Position numbers and translations under genes: made by a program. Under the pieces are notes generated by a model, which had not been told where the DNA came from, did not search any database, and was given only the letters and a program-made list of their open reading frames with translations. A stretch of 64,000 nucleotides of DNA from Streptomyces sp. NBC_00572. Its GTDB lineage: Bacteria > Actinomycetota > Actinomycetes > Streptomycetales > Streptomycetaceae. Positions 16,992 to 25,131 of the stretch are shown here, piece by piece. Where the stretch lies: positions 2,232,001 to 2,296,000 of the forward strand of contig NZ_JAPENX010000001.1 of NCBI RefSeq assembly GCF_026341815.1, written 5' to 3'. Within the stretch, counting starts at the first letter, position 1, and every line of letters begins with the position of its first letter.

Positions 16992-17055
16992 CTCCGGGCG
17001 CCTCCCTTTTCTCCGAAATCAGACTTCGTCGCTCACCGTACTCTCAGCCGTTCGG

Positions 17056-17529
17056 TCAGCCTTCTTCGGGCAGCTCTCCGACCCGGTTCTCCCACTTGGT
17101 GGAGAGCACGATCGTCGTACGGGTGCGGGAGACGCCCTTGGTGCCGCTGAGGCGGCGGATCGTCTTCTCCAGGCCGTCGACGTCGCCGACGCGCACCTTG
17201 AGCATGAAGGAGTCGTCGCCGGCGATGAACCAGCAGTCCTCGATCTCGGCGAGGTCCTTGAGGCGGCGGGCCACGTCCTCGTGGTCGGCGGCGTCGGAGA
17301 GCGAGATGCCGATGAGGGCGGTGACGCCGAGGCCGAGCGAGGCGGCGTCGACGGTGGCGCGGTAGCCGGTGATGACTCCGGCCGCCTCAAGACGGTTGAT
17401 GCGGTCGGTGACGGAGGGGCCGGAGAGCCCGACGAGCCGGCCGAGCTCGGCGTACGAGGCACGACCGTTCTCGCGCAGAGCCTGGATGAGCTGCCTGTCC
17501 ACGGCGTCCATAGGTATGAAGCCTTCCAT
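17056..17529 (-). CDS. Lrp/AsnC family transcriptional regulator
   Basis: This 157-residue protein has an N-terminal winged HTH (VDRQLIQALRENGRASYAEL, then GLSGPSVTDRINRL) and a C-terminal RAM ligand domain (ALIGISL, DCWFIAGDDSFMLKV, TTIVLSTKWENR). ATG 17529 is used; ATG 17511 (MDAVDRQ) is an equally plausible start, with GGAAGG about 10 bases upstream. It is transcribed directly before mqnE and probably with it, so it may tune menaquinone synthesis to an amino-acid-like ligand. A dyad in its promoter region suggests autoregulation. Confidence 0.9.
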   Translation of the reverse strand: MEGFIPMDAVDRQLIQALRENGRASYAELGRLVGLSGPSVTDRINRLEAAGVITGYRATVDAASLGLGVTALIGISLSDAADHEDVARRLKDLAEIEDCWFIAGDDSFMLKVRVGDVDGLEKTIRRLSGTKGVSRTRTTIVLSTKWENRVGELPEEG

Positions 17530-17548
17530 TGTCCAGCGATCCTGCGAG

Positions 17549-17590
17549 TTTAGGTATAGAATCTAAGGTACACAGGGGCGACACCCTGTG
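17549..17590. promoter_or_regulatory. Divergent promoter with Lrp-type dyad and 5' hairpin
   Basis: TTTAG (17549-17553) and CTAAG (17563-17567) are inverted arms around an AT-rich centre (GTATAGAAT), a typical Lrp/AsnC site; on the minus strand it contains TATACC, a -10-like element for the regulator. Next to it CACAGGG (17571-17577) and CCCTGTG (17584-17590) form a hairpin that would lie in the 5' leader of the small plus-strand peptide gene. Confidence 0.5.
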
Positions 17591-17636
17591 AATCTTTCAG
17601 CTGATCAAAGACGATCTTTCAGGAGTGGTGTTCACC

Positions 17637-17762
17637 GTGTACACGATCGAGATGGCCTACGCACGCATGCGCGAGCTGCAGGACCTGGCCAACCGCTCGC
17701 GTGCCCACCAGCCGACCGCCGCCTCGAAGCGTGCCGACAAGAAGCACGCCAAGAAGCGCTAA
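17637..17762 (+). CDS. 41-residue basic peptide, conserved-looking, unknown function
   Basis: The GTG at 17637 follows AGGAG (17621-17625) by 11 bases, and the frame closes at TAA 17760-17762. The product is charged and helical (YTIEMAYARMRELQDLANRS, then a Lys/Arg-rich tail ending KKHAKKR). Codon use matches its neighbours, with strong GC in third positions. It lies on the opposite strand from the menaquinone genes and its stop overlaps the ubiX stop by four bases, tail to tail. The basic tail suggests RNA, ribosome or DNA binding; that is inference. Confidence 0.7.
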   Translation: MYTIEMAYARMRELQDLANRSRAHQPTAASKRADKKHAKKR

Positions 17763-18436
17763 TCCGACCGGAGGGTCGCTCCACCGAGCTCTCCCTCCCA
17801 CCGGCGGTACAGCCGATGCGGCACCCCTGCCGCGTCGAGGACCCGCCCGGCGACGAAGTCCACCAGATCCTGGATGTGCGTCGCCCCCGCGTAGAACGCC
17901 GGAGAGGCGGGCAGCACCACGGCTCCCGCCTCGTCCAGCGCCACCATGTGCTTGAGCGTCTGACCGTTCAGCGGGGTCTCCCGCACGGCGACCACCAGCG
18001 GCCGCCGCTCCTTCAGCGTCACGCTCGCGACCCGCTGCAGCAGGTCCTTCGAGAGCCCCAGCGCCACTCCCGCCACTGCCGCGGTCGAGGCCGGCACCAC
18101 CAGCATCCCCTTCGCCGGGTACGAACCCGAGGACGGGCCGGCGGCCAGATCGCCGGCCGCCCAGTACCGCACGTCGTCGAGAGAACCGGACACGTCGAAC
18201 GTGTCGGGCTTCCCGTCGGCACCCCGCGCCAGCCAGGCCGCCAGGTCCTCGCGCCAGTGCGCGTCCCGGAACGAGATCCCCGTCTCGTCGAGCAGCGTGA
18301 GCCGCGAGGCCCGCGACACGACGAGGTCGACGCTCTCCCCCGCGGCGAGGAGCCCCCTCAACACGGCGGCGGCGTACGGCGTACCCGACGCCCCGGAGAC
18401 CCCCACGATCCAGGGGATGCGCTTGCCGTCGTTCAT
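17759..18436 (-). CDS. ubiX: UbiX-type flavin prenyltransferase
   Basis: This 225-residue protein (ATG 18436, MNDGKRIPW) has the flavin-binding start GVSGASGTPYA, the VVPASTAAVAGVALGLSKDLL segment that contacts FMN, and RPLVVAVRETPLN with the conserved Arg/Glu site for dimethylallyl phosphate. UbiX prenylates FMN to make the prFMN cofactor that UbiD needs. It sits 32 bases after mqnP in the same transcription unit. An ATG at 18457 would add seven residues. Confidence 0.92.
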   Translation of the reverse strand: MNDGKRIPWIVGVSGASGTPYAAAVLRGLLAAGESVDLVVSRASRLTLLDETGISFRDAHWREDLAAWLARGADGKPDTFDVSGSLDDVRYWAAGDLAAGPSSGSYPAKGMLVVPASTAAVAGVALGLSKDLLQRVASVTLKERRPLVVAVRETPLNGQTLKHMVALDEAGAVVLPASPAFYAGATHIQDLVDFVAGRVLDAAGVPHRLYRRWEGELGGATLRSD

Positions 18437-18468
18437 GCCGTCGAGCCTATCCGTCATCGGGCCGGGGG

Positions 18469-19371
18469 CTACGGGGTGAGCCCGCGGACCAGCAGGTCGA
18501 GGAGGGCACACACGAACAGGGTGATCCCGATGAAGCCGTTCGTCGTGAAGAACGCCCGGTTCAGACGGGACAGGTCGTGCGGCTTCACGATCGAGTGCTC
18601 GTAGCAGAACGCCGCCACCACGATCACCAGACCGGCCCAGAAGAAGACACCGGCGTCGGTGGCCAGCGCGTACCAGAAGAGCAGTCCGGTGGTGACGACC
18701 GCCGAGGCGCGGGCGCCCCACAGCGCGGCCGGGATGCCGAAGCGGGCCGGGACCGACATGACGCCGTGCGCCCGGTCCGCCTGCACGTCCTGGCAGGCGA
18801 AGATCAGGTCGAAGCCGCCGATCCAGACGCCCACCGCGAGACCGAGGATCACCGCGTCCCAGGACCACTCGCCGGTGACCGCGAGCCAGGCGCCGATCGG
18901 CCCTATGGCCTGGGCGAGCCCGAGGATGGCGTGCGGGAAGTTCGTGAACCGCTTGCCGTACGGATAGACGACCATCGGGATGACGGCGAGCGGCGCGAGC
19001 GCCAGACAGAGCGGGTTGAGCAGGGCGGCGGCGCCGAGGAAGACGACGACGGCGATCCCGGCCCCGGTCCACGCCGAGCGCACGGACACCGCGCCGGTCA
19101 CCAGCTCGCGGTTGGCGGTGCGCGGATTACGCGCGTCGATCTCGCGGTCGATGATCCGGTTGCAGGCCATCGCGAAGGTCCGCAGACCCACCATGCAGAC
19201 GGTGACGAGGAAGAGCGTCCACCAGTGGATGTTCCTGTCCGTCTGGTACATCGCGGTGAGCGCGGCGGTGTAAGCGAAGGGCAGCGCGAAGACCGAGTGC
19301 TCGATCATCACGAGGCGCAGGAACGCCTTCGTACGTCCCGGCTGGGCGCCGGGTACGGCCGCGGTGGTCAC
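18469..19371 (-). CDS. mqnP: UbiA-family prenyltransferase of the futalosine pathway
   Basis: This 300-residue membrane protein has about eight to nine helices and both aspartate-rich motifs: NRIIDREID (residues 71-79) and [13 protein letters not shown] (188-200). It attaches the polyprenyl chain to 1,4-dihydroxy-6-naphthoate or its derivative. The GTG start at 19371 overlaps the ubiD stop (GTGA), so translation is coupled to ubiD. Its location between ubiX and ubiD supports MqnP rather than haem or ubiquinone UbiA relatives. Confidence 0.93.
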   Translation of the reverse strand: MTTAAVPGAQPGRTKAFLRLVMIEHSVFALPFAYTAALTAMYQTDRNIHWWTLFLVTVCMVGLRTFAMACNRIIDREIDARNPRTANRELVTGAVSVRSAWTGAGIAVVVFLGAAALLNPLCLALAPLAVIPMVVYPYGKRFTNFPHAILGLAQAIGPIGAWLAVTGEWSWDAVILGLAVGVWIGGFDLIFACQDVQADRAHGVMSVPARFGIPAALWGARASAVVTTGLLFWYALATDAGVFFWAGLVIVVAAFCYEHSIVKPHDLSRLNRAFFTTNGFIGITLFVCALLDLLVRGLTP

Positions 19372-20825
19372 AGCCCGTACTCCTTCCAGCGGCGGTCCAC
19401 GAGGGCGGCCGTCGCCGGGTCCGACTCGACCATGTCCGGCCAGCCGCCGTCCCGGGTGTAGCCCTCCTCGGGCAGCTTCTTCGTGGCGTCGATGCCCGCC
19501 TTCCCACCCCAGAACTGCTGGTAGGAGGCGTGGTCGAGGTGGTCGACCGGCCCCTCGACGACCGTGAGGTCACGGGCGTAGTCGGTGTTGCCGAGGGCCC
19601 GCCAGGACACCTCGTGCAGGTCGTGGACGTCGCAGTCCTTGTCCACGACGATGATCAGCTTCGTCAGCGACATCATGTGCGCGCCCCAGATGGCGTGCAT
19701 GACCTTCTGCGCGTGCTTCGGGTACTTCTTGTCGATCGAGACGATCGCGCAGTTGTGGAAGCCGCCCGACTCCGGCAGGTGGTAGTCGACGATGTCCGGC
19801 ACGATGATCTTGAGGAGCGGCAGGAAGAAACGCTCCGTCGCACGGCCCAGCGGACCGTCCTCGGTCGGCGGCCGGCCGACGACGATCGACTGCAGCAGCG
19901 GACGCTTCCGCATCGTGATGCAGTCGATCTTCAGCGCGGGGAAGGGCTCCTGCGGCGTGTAGAAACCGGTGTGGTCGCCGAAGGGACCCTCCGGCAGCAT
20001 CTCGCCCGGCTCCAGCCAGCCCTCGACGACGACCTCGGCCTGCGCGGGGACCTGGAGAGGGACGGTCTTGCAGTCGACCATCTCGATCCGCTTGCCCTGC
20101 ACGAAGCCGGCGAAGAGGTACTCGTCGATGTCGCCGGGCAGCGGGGCGGTGGAGGCGTACGTGACGGCCGGCGGGCAGCCGAAGGCGATGGCGACCGGCA
20201 GCCGCTCACCCTTCGCCGCCGCGACGGCGTAGTGGTTGCGGCTGTCCTTGTGGATCTGCCAGTGCATGCCGATGGTGCGCTTGTCGTGGCGCTGGAGGCG
20301 GTAGAGCCCGAGGTTCCGGACCCCGGTCTCGGGGTGCTTGGTGTGCGTGAGCCCGAGATTGAAGAAGGAGCCGCCGTCCTTGGGCCAGGTGAAGAGCGCG
20401 GGCAGCAGGTCGAGATCGACGTCGTCCCCGGTGAGCACGACCTCCTGCACGGGCGCGGCGTCCGACTTCACCTTCTTCGGAGGCACGTGGACCATGGAGC
20501 CGAGCTTGCCGAACGCCTCGCGGACACCGACGAAACCGTGCGGAAGCTCGGGCTTGAGCAGCCCGCCGATCTTCTCGCTGATCTCGCCGTACGACTTCAG
20601 GCCGAGGGCCTTGAGCAGTCGGCGGTCGGTCCCGAAGACGTTCATCGCGAGCGGCATCGAGGAACCCTTGACGTTCTCGAAGAGAAGCGCCGGGCCCCCC
20701 GCCTTGTTCACCCGGTCGACGATCTCCCCGACCTCCAGGTACGGGTCGACTTCGGCCTTGATGCGCTTGAGGTCGCCTTCGCGTTCCAGGGCCCTGAGCA
20801 GCGAGCGGAGATCGTCGTAAGCCAT
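19368..20825 (-). CDS. mqnL: UbiD-type decarboxylase of menaquinone biosynthesis
   Basis: This 485-residue protein matches UbiD family length and motifs: [32 protein letters not shown] and the late PFGDH stretch that holds the prFMN-binding Glu/Arg residues. It would decarboxylate the prenylated 6-naphthoate ring using prFMN from UbiX. It is the first gene of the ubiD-mqnP-ubiX run. GATACT lies seven bases before the ATG on the minus strand, so the start may be leaderless. The symbol mqnL is my best memory for this step; ubiD is also used. Confidence 0.88.
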   Translation of the reverse strand: MAYDDLRSLLRALEREGDLKRIKAEVDPYLEVGEIVDRVNKAGGPALLFENVKGSSMPLAMNVFGTDRRLLKALGLKSYGEISEKIGGLLKPELPHGFVGVREAFGKLGSMVHVPPKKVKSDAAPVQEVVLTGDDVDLDLLPALFTWPKDGGSFFNLGLTHTKHPETGVRNLGLYRLQRHDKRTIGMHWQIHKDSRNHYAVAAAKGERLPVAIAFGCPPAVTYASTAPLPGDIDEYLFAGFVQGKRIEMVDCKTVPLQVPAQAEVVVEGWLEPGEMLPEGPFGDHTGFYTPQEPFPALKIDCITMRKRPLLQSIVVGRPPTEDGPLGRATERFFLPLLKIIVPDIVDYHLPESGGFHNCAIVSIDKKYPKHAQKVMHAIWGAHMMSLTKLIIVVDKDCDVHDLHEVSWRALGNTDYARDLTVVEGPVDHLDHASYQQFWGGKAGIDATKKLPEEGYTRDGGWPDMVESDPATAALVDRRWKEYGL

Positions 20826-20915
20826 AGGGGTCAGTATCGGTCACCGGCTACCCTTGACCTGTCACCGGGGCCGTCGAAACGCGCCCCCGCCATTGCTTCC
20901 AGGGGGCTGTCCCAC

Positions 20916-21311
20916 ATGCTCAGGGCGCTGCTTTTCATCCTGCCTCTGGCGCTGATGATCTACGCCTTCATCGACTGCCTGAACACCCCGGAAGAAGAGG
21001 TCAAGCACCTTCCGAAGCCGGTCTGGGCCATCGTCGTCCTGCTGTTCTCCGTGGTCGGCGCGATCGGCTGGATCGTCGCCGGCAAGGACCGGCGGCCGCG
21101 GACCCGGGGCGGCGCGGGCGCCGGTGACTGGGTGGCCCCCGACGACAACCCCGAGTTCCTCAAGTCCCTCAAGGACGAGCAGAAGACCGGGCGGCCGGAC
21201 GCCGGGCCCGACGACGAGTCCGCCCTCAAGGACTGGGAGGCGGACCTGCGCCGCCGCGAGGAAGAGCTGAGGAAGCGCGAACAGGGCGGCGACGACCCCG
21301 AGAAGCCCTGA
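20916..21311 (+). CDS. PLDc_N-domain small membrane protein
   Basis: This 131-residue protein starts at ATG 20916. Two hydrophobic helices ([20 protein letters not shown] and [21 protein letters not shown]) are separated by a short loop, as in the phospholipase D nuclease N-terminal (cardiolipin synthase N-terminal) domain. The tail is charged and ends in a likely coiled coil ([18 protein letters not shown]). There is no catalytic HKD motif, so it is not an enzyme on its own. It is divergent from ubiD and one base before the LysR gene. Confidence 0.82.
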   Translation: MLRALLFILPLALMIYAFIDCLNTPEEEVKHLPKPVWAIVVLLFSVVGAIGWIVAGKDRRPRTRGGAGAGDWVAPDDNPEFLKSLKDEQKTGRPDAGPDDESALKDWEADLRRREEELRKREQGGDDPEKP

Positions 21312-21312
21312 C

Positions 21313-22197
21313 ATGGAGCTCCGGCTCCTGGCCACCTTCGAGAAGGTCGCGACGGTCCTCTCCTTCACCCGGGCCGCCGCGGAACTGGGCTACGCCCAGT
21401 CCAGCGTCACGGGCCAGATCCGCTCGCTCGAATCCTCGCTCGGCGTGGAACTCTTCGAGCGCCTCGGCAGCCGCATCCGGCTCACCGAGGCCGGGGAGCG
21501 GCTCCTGCCGTACGCCCGCCGGATGGCGGAGCTCGCGGAGGAGGCCCGTACGGCGGTGGCGAGCGCGGCGGAACCGACCGGCACGATCGCGGTCGGCACG
21601 ATGGAGTCCCTGACCTCCTACCGGCTGCCGCCGCTCCTGGAGTACTTCCACCACCGCTACCCCGGCGTGCGGCTCACCCTGCGCCCCACCCTCGGCGACG
21701 AGACCCGGCAGGCACTGCGCCAGGGCACGTACGACGTCGGCTTCCTGATGGAACCGGACACGGAGCACGAGGGCCTGGAGTCGGAGGTCCTGGCCCCCGA
21801 ACCCCTGGTCCTGGTGGCGGGCCCCGGCCACCCCCTGGTCGGCCGTACGGGCCTGACGGCCGCGGACCTGGCGGGGGCACGTCTCGTGGGCACCGAGCCG
21901 GGCTGCCCGTACCGCGACCTGTTCGAGGCGGAGCTACGGGAGTGGGCGCCGCCGTTCATGGAGTTCGGCACGATCGAGGCGACGAAACGCGGCGTGGCCG
22001 CCGGCCTGGGGGTGGCGCTCCTCCCCCAGGTCGCGGTGGCCGAGGAACTGGCATCGGGGACCTTGCTCCCCCTGGACTGGGAGGCCCCGTTCACCCTCTT
22101 CACGCAGCTCGCGTGGCGACGGGGGAAGCAGCTTCCGGCTCATGTCCGGCTGTTCGTGGAGCAGGCGCGGCGACTGGTGTCCGAGCAGCGAGGGTGA
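21313..22197 (+). CDS. LysR family transcriptional regulator
   Basis: This 294-residue protein has the LysR winged HTH at residues 1-60 (TFEKVATVLSFTRAAAELGY, then SSVTGQIRSLESSLGVELF) and a periplasmic-binding-type effector domain. Its ATG at 21313 is one base after the previous stop. Its last 98 bases overlap the end of the convergent EamA transporter gene. LysR and exporter pairs are common; the overlap suggests the exporter could be its target, but the gene order is tail to tail, so this is weak. Confidence 0.9.
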   Translation: MELRLLATFEKVATVLSFTRAAAELGYAQSSVTGQIRSLESSLGVELFERLGSRIRLTEAGERLLPYARRMAELAEEARTAVASAAEPTGTIAVGTMESLTSYRLPPLLEYFHHRYPGVRLTLRPTLGDETRQALRQGTYDVGFLMEPDTEHEGLESEVLAPEPLVLVAGPGHPLVGRTGLTAADLAGARLVGTEPGCPYRDLFEAELREWAPPFMEFGTIEATKRGVAAGLGVALLPQVAVAEELASGTLLPLDWEAPFTLFTQLAWRRGKQLPAHVRLFVEQARRLVSEQRG

Positions 22198-23029
22198 CCT
22201 TGAGGCTGGCCAGCACGATCAGCGGAACGCCGAGCGCCTGGACGAGCCCGATGTGATGCCCGTACACGGCCCAGTCGACGCCCATCGCGACGGCCGGGTA
22301 GGTGAAGGCGAGCACGGCGATCTTGGCGGTGGGCAGCTTGGCGTAGGCGGAGTACATGAGGACGTACATCAGCCCGGTGTGGATGAGCCCGAGACCGAGG
22401 AGCCAGAGCCACCCGGAGCCGAGTGAGGCGGTGGCGCCGAAGTCGACGAACGGCAGCAGCAGGGGAAGCCCGACGACCACCTGCACGAGGGCGATCAGAT
22501 GGGGCCGCACACCGGTGATCCGCTTGGTGACGAAGGTGGCGAGGGCGTAGAGCACGGCGGCGGCGAGCGCGAACCCGAGCCCCTTGAGGGAGCCGGTGTC
22601 CCCCGGCCGCACCCCGGAGACGAGCACGAGCCCGACGAAGGCGAGCCCGAGCCACCCCAGCTTCCCGGCGGAGATCCGCTCCCTCATGAAGACCGCCCCG
22701 AGCAGCACCAGGAAGAACGGCTGCGTGTGATAGACGACGGTGGCGAGGGAGATCGAGGCGGCTTCATAGGCCTCGAACAGGAAGACCCAGTTGAAGACGA
22801 TGAACAGCCCACCGAGCGCGGCGAGCCCCAGCTTCCTGCCGGTGAACCCGTGCCCGGTGAAGAACCCCCGCAGCAGGCTGTACACCCCGAGCGCGAGCGC
22901 CCCGAAGAGGCACCGGAAGAACACCACCTCGAAGGGCGAGGCACCGGACTCGACGACGAAGACGCCGAGCGTGCCGGAAAGCACCATGGCGAGGGTGAGT
23001 TCGATGGTTCCCCTGGTCTCGTTTCTCAT
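22100..23029 (-). CDS. EamA/DMT family transporter
   Basis: This 309-residue membrane protein (ATG 23029) has ten predicted helices in two homologous halves; an EamA repeat with FRCLFGALALGVYSLL and the end-of-half motif FLLGAVFMRERIS are visible. The family exports amino acids, nucleosides or other metabolites. Its tail (APAPRTAGHEPEAASP) is unusual, low-complexity and lies in the overlap with the LysR gene. The substrate is unknown. Confidence 0.88.
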   Translation of the reverse strand: MRNETRGTIELTLAMVLSGTLGVFVVESGASPFEVVFFRCLFGALALGVYSLLRGFFTGHGFTGRKLGLAALGGLFIVFNWVFLFEAYEAASISLATVVYHTQPFFLVLLGAVFMRERISAGKLGWLGLAFVGLVLVSGVRPGDTGSLKGLGFALAAAVLYALATFVTKRITGVRPHLIALVQVVVGLPLLLPFVDFGATASLGSGWLWLLGLGLIHTGLMYVLMYSAYAKLPTAKIAVLAFTYPAVAMGVDWAVYGHHIGLVQALGVPLIVLASLKVTLAARTPVAAPAPRTAGHEPEAASPVATRAA

Positions 23030-23168
23030 GGGGACGACGCTACGAGCGCCCCGGATCCGGGTCCACGAGCCAGTGGGGAGACCTCCCGATGGGGGCGATC
23101 GGCTGAGCCGATGACCCCTCCGGGCCGCTACCCGCGCGGTGACGCGGCAGGCAGCGGAGCGGGAGACG

Positions 23169-23360
23169 TCAGTTGTCGGAGCCGACGGTGTTGTCGTGAC
23201 CGGCGTTGAAGACGTCGTCGTGGGCGAACTGGAGCCAGTCGCCGAACACGATGGTGTGCGAGGCCTCCGGCTCGAAGTCGACGTAGACGTCGGCGCTCGC
23301 GACACCGGCGGCGCCGAGGACGAGGACACCGGTGGCGAGGGCGGTCAGCAGGGAACGCAT
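23169..23360 (-). CDS. Tiny secreted protein
   Basis: This 63-residue open frame starts at ATG 23360, preceded by GAGAGGTC. It has a clear signal peptide (MRSLLTALATGVLVLGAAGVASA) and a 39-residue acidic mature part containing HTIVFGDWLQFAHDDV and no Cys. I do not recognise a family. The good secretion signal and position in otherwise empty DNA support it as a real gene. Confidence 0.6.
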   Translation of the reverse strand: MRSLLTALATGVLVLGAAGVASADVYVDFEPEASHTIVFGDWLQFAHDDVFNAGHDNTVGSDN

Positions 23361-23507
23361 GGAAGACCTCTCGGTAGGACGACGGCCCCGCGGAACGGCG
23401 GAGCACCCCGCAACCTAGATCCACCGGCCACGGGTCCTCCGCGCACCTGGCCGGTGGACCCCCGGTCCTCAGCCGATCGGCGGCAGCGACCGGGGGACCC
23501 GCGAGCG

Positions 23508-23864
23508 TCAGGGCCCGACGTGCCCCCCGGAGAGGGGCGCCGGATGGCAGAGGCACCCGCACACGAGATAGCGGACCCCTTCCACACCGCTGTCTCGGGG
23601 AACGTGGTCGCGGCAGTGGTCGTGGCGGCCGACAAGGCAGCGCGGTGACGTGAACTCCGGCTCGGGCGGCGTCGTAAGGGCGTGGGCCAGTACGGACACG
23701 CTCACCGCGTCGGCGATCTCCGGCGTCACCCACCAGCCGTCACCGGCCCGGTCACGGTGGTGGCCGTCGTGCCCCACGGCGAGCACGCAGACCGAACCGC
23801 CCCAGACCGGCCGCACCACGTCCGCCACGGCGAACACCGACCGCCTCGCCCCACACCGGCTCAT
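23508..23864 (-). CDS. Cys/His-rich small protein of a Streptomyces GntR cassette
   Basis: This 118-residue protein starts at ATG 23864, overlapping the preceding stop (ATGA 23861-23864). It has the possible metal-binding pattern C76, H81, C84, then C102-G-C104-L-C106-H107, and an earlier GHDGHH run at 31-36. From memory, Streptomyces carry many small proteins with a C-rich 'CxCxCH' end beside short GntR or Xre regulators. Function is unknown; zinc or iron binding is inferred from residues only. Confidence 0.65.
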   Translation of the reverse strand: MSRCGARRSVFAVADVVRPVWGGSVCVLAVGHDGHHRDRAGDGWWVTPEIADAVSVSVLAHALTTPPEPEFTSPRCLVGRHDHCRDHVPRDSGVEGVRYLVCGCLCHPAPLSGGHVGP

Positions 23865-24220
23865 CGGGCACCCCCGGTGTGGATGTTCCGCTGGTCGACA
23901 TCGACCCCGACCGTCGCGAACCACAACGCCCGCCGTCGCCGTCGCTGCTCGGCCCGCGCCGAGGCCGCCGCGAGGTAGGGCCGTTCCAAGGGCGACCGAG
24001 CACCGTCGAGGAGCAACGCCTGCTCCCTGGCGTACGGGGATCGCCGGGTCGGGACGCGATGGCGCGGCGCGGGGGTCGCGGCGCGGCGGGGCCGCCGGGG
24101 TGAGCGGTGGGCGACCGGCCGGGGCCGGTGCCGGCCGGTGGGCGGCAGGGTCAGCATGAGCAGCCAGAGGAGGAGCGGGATCCAGGCCCGGCCCAGTACG
24201 CGCGCGATAGGGTTCCGCAC
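23861..24220 (-). CDS. Small Arg-rich protein with N-terminal hydrophobic segment, cassette partner
   Basis: I start this at GTG 24220, because GGAG lies eight bases upstream; the product has 119 residues. Residues 11-27 are hydrophobic (AWIPLLLWLLMLTLPP), then there is an Arg/Pro-rich stretch and a C-terminal helix (SPLERPYLAAASARAEQ) ending near ALWFATVGVDVDQRNIH. I remember this 'SPL-RPYL ... ALW...GVDVG' layout as a Streptomyces family next to small GntR proteins. The overlap with the Cys-rich gene shows the two are a translation unit. Role is unknown. Confidence 0.62.
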   Translation of the reverse strand: MRNPIARVLGRAWIPLLLWLLMLTLPPTGRHRPRPVAHRSPRRPRRAATPAPRHRVPTRRSPYAREQALLLDGARSPLERPYLAAASARAEQRRRRRALWFATVGVDVDQRNIHTGGAR

Positions 24221-24307
24221 GTCATCAACTCCGTTGGTAGTTGGTGGCCATGCCCCGGGGCCGGTAGGACGGTCGCCGGGGTCTTCCGTTCGCGCCCAAC
24301 GTAGTGC

Positions 24308-24329
24308 GTGATGCACAGTGCTACATCAC
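24308..24329. promoter_or_regulatory. Dyad GTGATG-N10-CATCAC in the divergent cassette promoter
   Basis: Perfect 6-base arms at 24308-24313 and 24324-24329 lie between the divergent small-protein operon and the GntR gene, in an AT-richer patch. It is a probable site for the GntR-type regulator itself. Confidence 0.42.
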
Positions 24330-24383
24330 TCTGCAGCTAGAGTCAGCCAAACGTGTCTTTGTATGACTATCTAGCCTGGAGGT

Positions 24384-24647
24384 ATGAGCCTTGATCCGCA
24401 GTCGGGACGCCCGCTGTACATGCAGCTGGCCGACGTGATCGCAGCGAAGATCGCGTCCGGGGAGTTCGCCCCTGACCGGATGATCCCGACGCCGGGACGT
24501 CTCTCCGAGGAGCACGGCATCGCCGTACTCACCGCCCGCCGGGCCATGCGTGAACTGCGCGAGCGCGGCCTGATCATCACCGTGCCCGGCAAGGGCTCTT
24601 ACGTCACCCCCACCGCCGGAAAGAGCAGCCCTCCACCGGAGGCGTGA
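24384..24647 (+). CDS. Short GntR-type winged-helix regulator (DNA-binding domain only)
   Basis: This 87-residue protein has a full GntR winged HTH (PLYMQLADVIAAKIASGEF, then LSEEHGIAVLTARRAMREL and the wing GLIITVPGKGSYV) and no effector domain. Such short GntR proteins occur in Streptomyces and in their integrative elements, where they control small operons. GGAGGT abuts the ATG too closely for a normal site, so the start may be leaderless or a few bases off. It is divergent from the two-gene Cys-rich operon. Confidence 0.85.
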   Translation: MSLDPQSGRPLYMQLADVIAAKIASGEFAPDRMIPTPGRLSEEHGIAVLTARRAMRELRERGLIITVPGKGSYVTPTAGKSSPPPEA

Positions 24648-24678
24648 GGTCGACGGTCCAGCGGGGAAGAGTCCCCGC

Positions 24679-25131
24679 ATGGACCAGGAACAAGCCCACC
24701 GGTGGCTCGCCACCGCCCTCGCCGAGGCCCGGGCGGGACGGGAAGAGGGCGGGATCCCCATCGGGGCCGCACTGTACGGGGCGGACGGCGCGCTGCTCGG
24801 GCGCGGCCGCAACCGGCGCGTACAGGACGGGGACCCCTCGACGCACGCGGAGACCGCCGCCTTCCGGGCGGCCGGCCGGCAGCGCTCGTACCGGGGTACG
24901 ACCATGGTGACGACCCTCTCCCCCTGCTGGTACTGCTCCGGTCTCGTCCGGCAGTTCGGGATCTCGCGGGTGGTCGTCGGGGAGGCGGAGACCTTCCACG
25001 GCGGGCACGACTGGCTCGCCGAGCACGGGGTCGAGGTCATCGTCCTCGACGATCCCGAATGCGCCGCGCTGATGCGGGAGTTCATCGCCGGACAGCCGGC
25101 TCTCTGGAACGAGGACATCGGTGATGAATGA
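24679..25131 (+). CDS. Cytidine/deoxycytidylate-type (cytosine) deaminase
   Basis: This 150-residue zinc hydrolase has HAE (residues 56-58) and PCWYC (82-86), which supply the Zn ligands and catalytic Glu. The overall layout, with GGIPIGAALY before HAE, is closest to yeast-type cytosine deaminase, which turns cytosine to uracil, rather than to tRNA adenosine deaminase. Its stop overlaps the start of the next gene by 8-11 bases, so the oxygenase is co-translated. The substrate is therefore uncertain. Confidence 0.85.
   Translation: MDQEQAHRWLATALAEARAGREEGGIPIGAALYGADGALLGRGRNRRVQDGDPSTHAETAAFRAAGRQRSYRGTTMVTTLSPCWYCSGLVRQFGISRVVVGEAETFHGGHDWLAEHGVEVIVLDDPECAALMREFIAGQPALWNEDIGDE

Noticed and set aside
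23361..23507. Possible third small gene upstream of the secreted peptide
   Set aside because: No start with a ribosome site and no codon bias in any frame.
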